Below are positions 1 through 6,569 of a stretch of DNA of 8,727 nt, in pieces (the stretch's first letter is position 1; every line of letters starts with the position of its first letter). The notes under the pieces were generated by a model. It saw only the letters and a program-made list of their open reading frames with translations. It did no database searches and was not told the DNA's origin. The position numbers and the translations under genes are program-made. This stretch comes from Verrucomicrobiota bacterium (GTDB lineage: Bacteria > Verrucomicrobiota > Verrucomicrobiia > Opitutales > UBA953). The stretch lies in the NCBI GenBank assembly GCA_009924965.1, contig RFQN01000055.1, positions 1 to 8,727 on the forward strand, written 5' to 3'.

Positions 1-1
1 C

Positions 2-637
2 GGCGGGCTCGAGGTCCTCGATGATGCCGGTCGCCGCTATTGGCCCCTTTGGCGCAAGCGCTTCACCTATCCAGGCAACCGCGGAGGGCCCGTGCGGCGT
101 GTGTTGGTCGTGATGCCGTCGGACGAGAAGTCGCCCGATGATGCCATGCCCATCGCTGGGACTGCGCAGTGGACCTTCGCCGTCGGCGCCGACCCTCAGG
201 GCGTCTGCCTCGTCCGCCTCGGCGGTGAGCGCGGTGCCGTCACGACGGCGCCAGCGCTCTTTAAGTCCCTCAGCGTGACGTTGGCCCAAGAGGGGCAGGC
301 TACGACCGCCGCACGGGCTGCCCATGCGCCCTATCAGACCTGCACCCTCTCCATTGTCCGCCAATCGCCCTTTGGACAGTTCTACCTCCCTGATCCGGTG
401 AAGTCGGGTCTGCCATACGCCTTTGATTACGTGTACACCGATGTCGTACGTGCGGCGCAGGCGGCGGAAGCTAAGCGAGCGAAGCAAGAGAATGTACCGG
501 TGCCTCCCAAGGACGTTCCGCCAACCGAAGGGAAGCAGTTGTTGCCGCGTGGTGGGGAATTGCCGCGAGTTCCGAACGACCACGATTTTAATTCCCGCGA
601 CGTGCGTTTGCCGGATCTTCCCCCTGAGAAGAAATAA
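2..637 (+). CDS. Hypothetical protein, C-terminal part (5' end outside window)
   Basis: I do not recognise this gene. The frame is open from base 2 to a TAA at 635-637 and gives at least 211 residues. A GTG at 92 preceded by GGAGGG could be a start. However, the 30 codons before it keep a GC-rich third position (22 of 30) and encode sensible residues (LEVLDDAGRRYWPLWRKRF), so I read the gene as continuing past the left edge. The visible part has no clear membrane span or known motif. Its middle looks like a mixed soluble domain (around GTAQWTFAVGADPQGVCLVRL). It is followed by an Ala/Lys/Glu stretch (RAAQAAEAKRAKQE) and a tail of about 50 residues rich in Pro, Asp, Arg and Lys ending PDLPPEKK, which is probably disordered. 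It converges on the ABC operon with only 3 bases between stop codons. Confidence 0.6.
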   Translation, partial: GGLEVLDDAGRRYWPLWRKRFTYPGNRGGPVRRVLVVMPSDEKSPDDAMPIAGTAQWTFAVGADPQGVCLVRLGGERGAVTTAPALFKSLSVTLAQEGQATTAARAAHAPYQTCTLSIVRQSPFGQFYLPDPVKSGLPYAFDYVYTDVVRAAQAAEAKRAKQENVPVPPKDVPPTEGKQLLPRGGELPRVPNDHDFNSRDVRLPDLPPEKK

Positions 638-639
638 CA

Positions 640-658
640 CTCAGTTCGTCGAACTGAG
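640..658 (-). terminator. Hairpin between convergent genes, likely intrinsic terminator of the minus-strand operon
   Basis: CTCAGTTC (640-647) and GAACTGAG (651-658) form a perfect 8-bp inverted repeat with a 3-base loop. On the minus strand it is followed by TGTTATTTCTTCT, a broken but T-rich tract as expected of a Rho-independent terminator. The stem contains the last codons and the TGA stop of the downstream ABC gene. On the plus strand it lies 2 bases after the TAA of the left-edge gene and has no T-run after it. It therefore best serves the minus-strand operon, perhaps with partial activity in the other direction. Confidence 0.55.
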
Positions 659-2452
659 GAAGTCGCGGTGGAGCGAGGCGTAGGCGCCGTTGAGGGCGAC
701 GAGTTCGTCGTGCGTGCCGCGTTCGACGATGCGGCCTTGATCCATGACGAGGACCTGGTCGGCCTTGCGGATCGTGCTGAGGCGGTGGGCGACCACGAAG
801 CTCGTGCGGCCCTTCATCAGGCGGGCCAGCGCGAGCTGCAGGCGCGATTCGGTCAGCGTGTCGACGGCGCTGGTGGCCTCGTCGAGCACCAGGATGCGCG
901 GGTTGGCCATGAGCGCGCGGGCGAACGCCACGAGCTGCTGCTGGCCGAGCGAGAGCCCGCGGCCCTTTTCGGAGCACTGCGTGTGGATGCCGCCCGGGAG
1001 GGCTTCGATCAGGTCGAGGCAATCGAGGTCGCGGAAGGCTTGGCGGACTTCCTCGTCGGAGGCGTCGGGACGGGCGGACTTCACGTTGTCGGCGATGGTG
1101 CCGGCGAAGAGGAAGTTCTGCTGGAAGACGAAGCCCGTCTGGCGTCGCAAGGAGACCTGCTGAATGTTCGCGAGGTCGAGGTCGTCGAGGCGGATGACGC
1201 CAGTGTCGGGCAGCTGGAACTTCGCGAGTAGGCCGATGATCGTCGACTTGCCGGAGCCCGTGTGGCCGACGAGCGCGATGACCTGGCCAGGCTGGGCGAC
1301 GAACGAAACCCCGTGCAGTACGCGCTGTCCCGGGAGATAGGAGAAGGTGACGTCCTGGAACTCCACCTTGCCCTTGAGCGGCGGGCATTCTTGGGCCGTC
1401 GGAGCGTCCGTCCAAGCCGGGGCGGTGTCGAGTAGGCGGAAGTAGCGTTCGGCGCCCGCCATGGCCAAGGTGGCTTCGGAGAGCTGCGTCCCGATGATCG
1501 TGATCGGCGAGAAGAAGAGGTCGGCCAGGAAGAAGAACGTCAGGAGGTCGCCCAGGCCCGTGCCGCCGCCCGAAAGCGCGGCCCAGCCGCCGACGCCAAC
1601 GAGGGCCGCCAGGAAACCTTGGGAATTGAGTTCGAGCAACGGCAGGTAGAGGGCGCTGAGGCTGGCGGTCTTGACGACGTTGCCGGCCAAGGTGTGGACG
1701 AGGCGGGAGAAGATGCCGGCGTTGGTGTCCTCGCGGGCGAAGCCTTGGGTGACGCGGATGCCTTGGACGGTTTCGGCCAAGGCCGAGGTCACCCGCGAGA
1801 AGCTCTCCTGCTGGATGCGCGAGGCCTGCAGGATCTTACCCCGGAAGAAGCCATGGATGAGCAACAGGCAGGGCACGATGGCCAGCAGGACCAAGAAGAG
1901 CTTCGGGTTGACCCAGAGCATCAGGCCAGCCGCGCAGGTCATCTGGCCGAAGGAGACGACGGTGATGAAGAAGTTGTTCTGGATGCCGTTGCGCATGGCC
2001 TCGATGTCCGAGATCATGCGGCTGATGAGGCTGCCATGGCGGCGGCCGTGGAAGAACGACAGCGGCTGGGTCAGCAGGTGCTTCATCAGCTTGTCGCGGA
2101 GGTCGCGCAGCACGGCTTCGCCGATCTGGTGGGCCAGGCGGATGCGCCAATAGAGCGCGATATCGGCGATGATGACGGCCCCGAGGAAGAGCAGCAGCCA
2201 TTCGGCGGTCGCGACGCCGTCGCCCGCGGTGATGGGGCCCTTGATGATGTGGCCGACGATCCACGCGAGCATCGGCAGGGCCATGGCGCGGAAGGCGCAG
2301 AGCCAGAGCAGGGCGTTGCGTTGGCCGCGATGGGCCTCCGTGAACGAGAGCAGGCGTGCGATGGTGGACCAGCGCAACGGCAGGCGATCGGGTTCCTCCT
2401 CGTCGGGGCGGATCCGGCGGACGGCGATCTCGAGGCGGGAGGGTTGGCTCAT
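641..2452 (-). CDS. ABC exporter half-transporter, subunit with non-canonical signature loop (second gene of pair)
   Basis: A 603-residue inner-membrane half-transporter (MdlB/BmrCD/TM287-288 type) that uses ATP to export a substrate not identifiable from sequence. An ABC transmembrane domain of six likely helices spans about residues 46-325, and the ATPase domain runs from about 360 to 595. Visible motifs are A-loop Tyr372, Walker A GHTGSGKST (396-404), Q-loop Gln444, Walker B ILVLDE with catalytic Glu525, D-loop SAVD (528-531) and switch His556. The signature is LSLGQ (500-504) instead of LSGGQ. Since the signature acts on the partner's nucleotide, this defect belongs to the partner's ATP site, while its own Walker B site is intact. 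The ATG lies inside the end of the preceding ABC gene (ATGA overlap). It has the best ribosome binding site in the window, AAGGAG 7 bases upstream, so the two subunits are probably translationally coupled. Subunit pairing is inferred but strongly supported. Confidence 0.93.
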   Translation of the reverse strand: MSQPSRLEIAVRRIRPDEEEPDRLPLRWSTIARLLSFTEAHRGQRNALLWLCAFRAMALPMLAWIVGHIIKGPITAGDGVATAEWLLLFLGAVIIADIALYWRIRLAHQIGEAVLRDLRDKLMKHLLTQPLSFFHGRRHGSLISRMISDIEAMRNGIQNNFFITVVSFGQMTCAAGLMLWVNPKLFLVLLAIVPCLLLIHGFFRGKILQASRIQQESFSRVTSALAETVQGIRVTQGFAREDTNAGIFSRLVHTLAGNVVKTASLSALYLPLLELNSQGFLAALVGVGGWAALSGGGTGLGDLLTFFFLADLFFSPITIIGTQLSEATLAMAGAERYFRLLDTAPAWTDAPTAQECPPLKGKVEFQDVTFSYLPGQRVLHGVSFVAQPGQVIALVGHTGSGKSTIIGLLAKFQLPDTGVIRLDDLDLANIQQVSLRRQTGFVFQQNFLFAGTIADNVKSARPDASDEEVRQAFRDLDCLDLIEALPGGIHTQCSEKGRGLSLGQQQLVAFARALMANPRILVLDEATSAVDTLTESRLQLALARLMKGRTSFVVAHRLSTIRKADQVLVMDQGRIVERGTHDELVALNGAYASLHRDFLSSTN

Positions 2453-4278
2453 GCCTGGGCTCCTTCCGATTGGATGAGGATGGCGCGGCGGTAGTGCCCG
2501 TCTTCGGCCATCAGCTGCTCGTGCGTGCCCTGCTGGATGAGGCGCCCGCGGTCGAGCACCAGGATCAGGTCGGCGCGGCGGAGGGTGCTCAGGCGGTGCG
2601 CGACGATGAACGTCGTACGGCCCTCCATGGCGGCCTCCATCGCTTCCATAATCTCCTTCTCCGTCTCGGCGTCGATGGCCGAGGTCGGGTCGTCCAGCAG
2701 CAGCACCGTCGGTTCGAGCAGCAAGGCGCGGGCGATGGCGAGGCGTTGGCGCTGGCCGCCAGACAGGTTGACGCCGCCTTCGCCCAGGAAGGTCTCGTAG
2801 CCTTCGGGGAAGGCCATGATGAAGTCGTGCGCCCCCGCGATCTTGGCCGCGCGTTCGATGCGCTCTTGGCTGGCGTCGGGGTGGCCGAAGGCGATGTTCG
2901 CCGCGATCGTGTTGGAGAACAGGAAGTTCTCCTGGAAGACCATCCCGACCTGTCGGCGCAGCTCCTGCAGGGGGAGCGTGCGGACGTCATGCCCGTCCAG
3001 CAGCACGCGGCCGTGGCGGGGGTCGTAGAAGCGCGGGATGAGCGAGAGCAGGGCGGACTTGCCCGCGCCCGTGGCGCCGGCGATGGCGATGCGTCGGCCG
3101 GGTTCGGCGACGAAGTTCACGTCCTTCAGCACCGTCGCGTTCTCGTTGTATTCGAAGGAGACGTTGTCGAACGTCACGCGACCAAGGAAGCGGCCAGGCG
3201 AGCGGGCGTCGGCTTGCGAGGCCACGCCGGGGTCGGTGTCGAGGATCTCGAAGATGCGCTTGGCGCCGGCGAGGGAGACCTGGGCGTTGTCGACGACCGC
3301 GGCCACCGTGGTCACCTGCGTCGCGAACTGCTGGAGCAGGCCGGCGAAGGTCACCAAGCCCGTCCCGAGGGAGATCTGTCCGTGCATTACCAGCCAGCCG
3401 CCGTAGCCGAGCAGGATGATCATGGAGAGGCGGTTCAGCCCGTCGATGACCGGCCAGAAGAGGGCGATCTCGCCGAACACCTTGCGCTTCTGGACGCGGA
3501 TGTCCTCGCTCCAGCCGGCGAAGCGGCCCAGCACGCGGCCTTCGAGCGAGAAGCCTTTGACGACCTGGATGCCTTGGACGTTCTCGGAGAAACCGAGCAC
3601 CATGCGGTCCATGAGGTCACGGTTCTCTTCGTAGGCCGGGCGGACTTTCTTGGAGAAACGCACCGCGAACCAGATCTGGATCGGCAACACCGAGAGGCAG
3701 GCCAGCGTGAGGCGCCAGTCGGTCCGGAACATGTAGACCGAGCAGACGACGAGCGTGACCATGATGATGGCGAGCTGCAGCAGGACGCCTTCGATGAAGA
3801 TGCGGACCGAGTGGGCGTCGGAGGTGACGCGGTTGATGATCGAGCCGCTGGCGTTCGAGTCGAAGAAGCGGAAGCTCAGCTGCTGGAGCTTGGCGAAGAC
3901 CTGGGCGCGCAGGTTGACGACGATGCGCCCGTGCATGAAGCGGACCGAGACCAAGCCGAAGACGAAGGACAGCGCCGCCCGCAGCAGGGCCACGGCGATG
4001 ATGCCGCCCGAGAGCCACCATAGGGTGGAGACGTTGTCGCTGTCCTTGGGGACGAAGAACGGCAGCGTCGGGGCCGGGACGTTCGCGTCGGCGCAGTGGC
4101 GGATGAAGTCGACGGCGATGCCCGTGAGCACGAAGACCGTGACCGTGAAGACGACCAGGATGAGCTGCAGGCCGAGCAGCTGGAGGCAGTCCGTCCGATG
4201 CGACCAAGCGATGCCCAGCAGGCGCCGCAACGTCGGGGCCGTCGCGTTCGTCTGCGTGGGGTCGGGGGCGGTGGACAT
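2449..4278 (-). CDS. ABC exporter half-transporter, subunit with Walker B Glu-to-Asp change (first gene of pair)
   Basis: A 609-residue partner half-transporter. About six membrane helices lie in residues 32-325 (clear spans near 32-57, 88-110, 165-185 and 187-207), with an ATPase domain from about 367 to 600. Motifs are A-loop Tyr377, Walker A GATGAGKS (401-408), Q-loop Gln449, canonical signature LSGGQ (505-509), D-loop SAID (533-536) and switch His561. Walker B reads VLLLDD, with Asp530 (codon GAC at 2691-2689) where the catalytic Glu is expected, so hydrolysis at this subunit's own site should be poor. In family heterodimers this degenerate site is typically completed by a non-canonical signature in the partner, exactly as seen in the next gene. 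Its start lies 37 bases after the aminotransferase stop, with no strong Shine-Dalgarno; the nearest GGA is buried in a hairpin at 4287-4307. The substrate could be a lipid, a peptide or a small molecule. Confidence 0.93.
   Translation of the reverse strand: MSTAPDPTQTNATAPTLRRLLGIAWSHRTDCLQLLGLQLILVVFTVTVFVLTGIAVDFIRHCADANVPAPTLPFFVPKDSDNVSTLWWLSGGIIAVALLRAALSFVFGLVSVRFMHGRIVVNLRAQVFAKLQQLSFRFFDSNASGSIINRVTSDAHSVRIFIEGVLLQLAIIMVTLVVCSVYMFRTDWRLTLACLSVLPIQIWFAVRFSKKVRPAYEENRDLMDRMVLGFSENVQGIQVVKGFSLEGRVLGRFAGWSEDIRVQKRKVFGEIALFWPVIDGLNRLSMIILLGYGGWLVMHGQISLGTGLVTFAGLLQQFATQVTTVAAVVDNAQVSLAGAKRIFEILDTDPGVASQADARSPGRFLGRVTFDNVSFEYNENATVLKDVNFVAEPGRRIAIAGATGAGKSALLSLIPRFYDPRHGRVLLDGHDVRTLPLQELRRQVGMVFQENFLFSNTIAANIAFGHPDASQERIERAAKIAGAHDFIMAFPEGYETFLGEGGVNLSGGQRQRLAIARALLLEPTVLLLDDPTSAIDAETEKEIMEAMEAAMEGRTTFIVAHRLSTLRRADLILVLDRGRLIQQGTHEQLMAEDGHYRRAILIQSEGAQA
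2458..2465 (-). promoter_or_regulatory. Strong ribosome binding site of second ABC gene, inside first ABC gene
   Basis: On the minus strand, GAAGGAGC precedes the ATG at 2452 with 7 bases between AAGGAG and the start. It lies in the last codons (SEGAQA) of the upstream ABC gene. It decides the start of the second subunit. With the ATGA overlap it predicts coupled translation and equal subunit supply. Confidence 0.7.
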
Positions 4279-4286
4279 GCGGCTGT

Positions 4287-4307
4287 TTCCGGGTTTATCC
4301 CCCGGAA
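4287..4307 (-). repeat. Perfect 7-bp hairpin in the aminotransferase-ABC spacer
   Basis: On the minus strand TTCCGGG, a 7-base loop (GGATAAA) and CCCGGAA form a perfect stem. It fills the middle of the 37-base spacer, 8 bases after the aminotransferase stop and 8 bases before the ABC ATG. No T-run follows it, so it is not an ordinary intrinsic terminator. The 3' arm contains the only GGA near the start codon, so the stem could limit initiation of the exporter genes or protect the end of the upstream message. Function is inference. Confidence 0.45.
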
Positions 4308-4315
4308 GGACGGCC

Positions 4316-5185
4316 TTAACGGATCATCGCGCCTTCGCGGGAAGCCTTCTTGCGGAACTCGGCGAGGATCTTGGCCGTCAACGGGCCGGGCTTGCCGGTG
4401 CCGATGGTGCGGGCGTCGACTTCGATGACCGGGATGACCTCGGCGGCGGTGCCGGTGAGGAAGCACTCGTCGGCGTTCCAGACGTCGTAACGGGTGATGT
4501 TGGTCTCGACGGTCGGGATGCCGAGGGCGGCGGCGACTTCGAGCGCGACCTGGCGGGTGATGCCGACGAGGGCGCCGGTGTGGGAGGCCGGCGTGAGCAG
4601 GCGGCCCTTATGGATGAGGAAGACGTTGTCGCCGGTGCACTCGGAGACGTAGCCCTGTTCGTTGAGCATCAGGCATTCGTGGAAGCCGTGCTGCTGGGCT
4701 TCGATCTTGGCCATGATGTTGTTCAGGTAGTTGAGCGACTTGATCATCGGCGGGAGCGCGGCCGGGCTGATGCGGCGCGTCGGCGAGGTGATGATCTTCA
4801 TGCCCGTGGTGTAGAGTTCCTCGGGGTAGAGCTTGATGGAGTCGGCGATGCAGATGATCGACGGGGTGGGGCAGTTCTTCGGCGAGAGGCCGAGGTCACC
4901 GAAGCCACGGGACACGACGAGGCGGATGTAGCCGTCGGTGAGGTTGTTGCGGCGGCAGGATTCGCAGACGATGTCGGCGATCTGCTGGCGCGTCCACGGC
5001 ATCGTCAGGCAGATGGCCTTGGCGGACATCTCCAGGCGCTCGAGGTGCTCGTCGAGGCGGAAGACGCAGCCCTTGTAGAGGCGGATGCCTTCGAAGATGC
5101 CGTCTCCATAAAGGAAACCGTGGTCGAAGACCGAGATTTTGGCGTCGGCCTTAGGGTAGAACTTTCCGTCGATATAGACTTCCAT
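4316..5185 (-). CDS. ilvE: Branched-chain amino acid aminotransferase (class IV, PLP-dependent)
   Basis: A 289-residue cytosolic PLP enzyme expected to exchange amino groups between Leu/Ile/Val and 2-oxoglutarate. Numbered from the ATG at 5185, it has the fold-type IV features: YGDGIFEGIR near residues 26-35, the probable PLP-lysine Lys149 in IKSLNYLNN, Glu182 in SECTGDN (contacts the pyridine nitrogen), GITRQ near 208 and the phosphate-binding TGTAAE at 244-249. FEGIR favours a branched-chain enzyme over D-alanine aminotransferase or aminodeoxychorismate lyase, but class IV substrate calls from motifs alone are uncertain. A start at 5233 would add 16 residues. I prefer 5185 because the family begins with M.VYIDGKF and because an AAGGTGG lies 12 bases upstream. 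It sits between the ligase and the ABC pair in the same direction, so it may serve a local pathway rather than, or as well as, general amino acid synthesis. Confidence 0.85.
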   Translation of the reverse strand: MEVYIDGKFYPKADAKISVFDHGFLYGDGIFEGIRLYKGCVFRLDEHLERLEMSAKAICLTMPWTRQQIADIVCESCRRNNLTDGYIRLVVSRGFGDLGLSPKNCPTPSIICIADSIKLYPEELYTTGMKIITSPTRRISPAALPPMIKSLNYLNNIMAKIEAQQHGFHECLMLNEQGYVSECTGDNVFLIHKGRLLTPASHTGALVGITRQVALEVAAALGIPTVETNITRYDVWNADECFLTGTAAEVIPVIEVDARTIGTGKPGPLTAKILAEFRKKASREGAMIR

Positions 5186-5191
5186 CGATGT

Positions 5192-5222
5192 AAAAAGCCA
5201 CCTTGGGCGGTCTTCGGGCGGT
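5192..5222 (-). promoter_or_regulatory. Aminotransferase leader: terminator-like hairpin over the RBS, plus tandem 11-nt repeat
   Basis: On the minus strand CCGCC (5210-5206), loop CAA and GGTGG (5202-5198) form a 5-bp stem with one G-U pair. It is followed by C and five T (5196-5192), which ends 6 bases before the aminotransferase ATG. The 3' arm is also the apparent Shine-Dalgarno AAGGTGG, so folding would hide it. Just upstream, ACCGCCCGAAG is followed directly by ACCGCCCAAGG (5222-5201), an 11-nt tandem repeat with two mismatches. Either copy could supply the CCGCC arm. The layout suggests weak attenuation or translational control but the stem is short. This is inference. Confidence 0.35.
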
Positions 5223-5273
5223 TTTCCAGCCAAGAAGCGAAAAAACGGCGGCAGGGGGCGTTTGCGAGGCGGT

Positions 5274-6506
5274 TCAGGCCAACGGGACGGTCAGGCGGAA
5301 CTTTCCGGAGTCTTCGGGGGCGATCAAAACACCCGTTCGGATGGTGACAGCACCACCGAGCAGCACACGCAGACGAGGCTCGAGGAGGGCGCTGCTGGCG
5401 CTGAGGTCCGCGCCGGCGACGACAGGCATGAGGAAGACTTCCAGCTGGCCATCGGGATGCTGCCGGACCTGGTAATGGGCGATGTCGGTGAGGTCCGCGA
5501 AGAGCGCGTCGACTTGGCGCGTGGTCGCCACGGACCCATCGGCCCGGCGCAGGGCGTCCCGGACGCGGCCATGGACGATGTAGCCTTCTCCGGAGCGCTC
5601 GGCGTAGTCGCCGATGGCGTAGCGGAGGAGCGGCAGGTAGGGGTTGGTGTGCGTGGTGACCAGGAATTGCCCGACCCCGCGGTCATCGCGGTCAACGAGC
5701 TCCAAGGTGGCGGTCTCGGGGCTGGGCAGGGAGACGGAGTCAGCAGCTTCGATGAGGAGGTGGCCGGTCTCGCTGGAGCCGTAGAGGTTGACGACGGGCA
5801 CGCCGAAGACGCGTTCCAGGACGCGGCGATGGACGACGCTGGTGTATTCGTAGCTCGTCAGGATGAAGCGCAACGACGGGAAGCGCAGGCCATGGCGTTC
5901 GCAGTAAAGGGCGAACCACATACCATGCACGGGGTCGACGTCCAGGAAGGCCGGCGCCCAAGCGGCGGTTTCTTCGGCCATCTTGGCGAGCTTGGCTTCC
6001 GGCAGGCTGAAAGGGATGCGTTCCTGGTTGACGTAGAGCGTCGACCCGAGGGTGCGTTGCTCGACGTTGAGCCAGCGCGCGAAGCAGCTCACGCCGCTGC
6101 AGCCGGGAGTCGTGAACACCGCGCGGCGAGCGGCCGGATCGGCGTTGAGGAGTTGGCGGATGAAGGGGTTCTGGCGGAGGGCCCGCGCTTCCTGCTCGGC
6201 CCACCAGGTCAGTCCAAAGATGACGCGGACGCTGGCGCCCGAAGTCCCGGAGGTGCTTTCTTCTTCGATGAGGCCCTCGGCGATGAGCTTGGACAGCGTG
6301 TAGCGGCGAGGAAGAAAGCCTTCCGGGGAATGGTCGCGGAGCTCCTGCTTGCTGATCCGCGGAAGGTCGCCCAACTCGATCTCGGGGTTGGCCAAGGCTT
6401 CTGCCCAGTCGCTCCGCTCATAGAACGGCACGTCCAGCGTCTGGCCCAACGTGGCCGACCAAGTAGTCGGGCTGGTCGCAGGCAAGGGAAGGGTGGAACT
6501 GGGCAT
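5274..6506 (-). CDS. PaaK/CapK-like AMP-forming carboxylate ligase (adenylate-forming enzyme)
   Basis: A 410-residue protein of the phenylacetate-CoA ligase-like branch of the ANL superfamily, which activates a carboxylate with ATP to an acyl-AMP and usually passes it to CoA. Numbered from the ATG at 6506, the family-typical N-terminal LPRISKQELRDH is near 48-59. The phosphate loop STSGTSG is at 84-90, YGSSETG at 242-248, LLRYAIGDYAE with Arg295 and Asp300 follows, HGRVRDAL is near 313-320, and a C-terminal GKFRL holds the likely catalytic Lys402. Length is close to PaaK (about 430). The HGRVRDAL variant of the usual GR.DD motif and the lack of phenylacetate-degradation genes nearby argue against a plain paaK, so I give no symbol. 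The substrate is unknown. A start at 6539 would add 11 residues; 6506 has AAAGGG 8 bases upstream. It lies 63 bases after the FAH gene. Confidence 0.8.
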   Translation of the reverse strand: MPSSTLPLPATSPTTWSATLGQTLDVPFYERSDWAEALANPEIELGDLPRISKQELRDHSPEGFLPRRYTLSKLIAEGLIEEESTSGTSGASVRVIFGLTWWAEQEARALRQNPFIRQLLNADPAARRAVFTTPGCSGVSCFARWLNVEQRTLGSTLYVNQERIPFSLPEAKLAKMAEETAAWAPAFLDVDPVHGMWFALYCERHGLRFPSLRFILTSYEYTSVVHRRVLERVFGVPVVNLYGSSETGHLLIEAADSVSLPSPETATLELVDRDDRGVGQFLVTTHTNPYLPLLRYAIGDYAERSGEGYIVHGRVRDALRRADGSVATTRQVDALFADLTDIAHYQVRQHPDGQLEVFLMPVVAGADLSASSALLEPRLRVLLGGAVTIRTGVLIAPEDSGKFRLTVPLA

Positions 6507-6569
6507 GGGCGTGACCCTTTGCACCCTAAGAGGAATCATCCCGAAGGCAAAGCGGTGCGGCTATTTAGC

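Noticed and set aside
588..1415. 275-codon minus-strand frame overlapping the second ABC gene out of frame
   Set aside because: It is Arg/Pro/His-rich, typical of a shifted frame in GC-rich DNA, and the ABC frame accounts for the strand.
1619..4023. Long plus-strand open frames (1619-2494 and 2356-4023) opposite the two ABC genes
   Set aside because: They lie wholly antisense to genes with complete ABC motifs. Their products are Asp/Glu/Gly/Val/Arg-rich with no domain, as expected from the mirror frame of GC-rich coding DNA.
5234..5273. T-run on the minus strand (5245-5240) after the ligase stop as a terminator
   Set aside because: The bases before it are C-rich without a complementary G-rich arm, so no stable stem forms.
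6517..6552. 6-bp inverted repeat (CTTTGC/GCAAAG, 24-base loop) around the ligase start region
   Set aside because: A short stem with a long loop is expected by chance. It would cover the AAAGGG before the 6506 start, but I see nothing else to support regulation.
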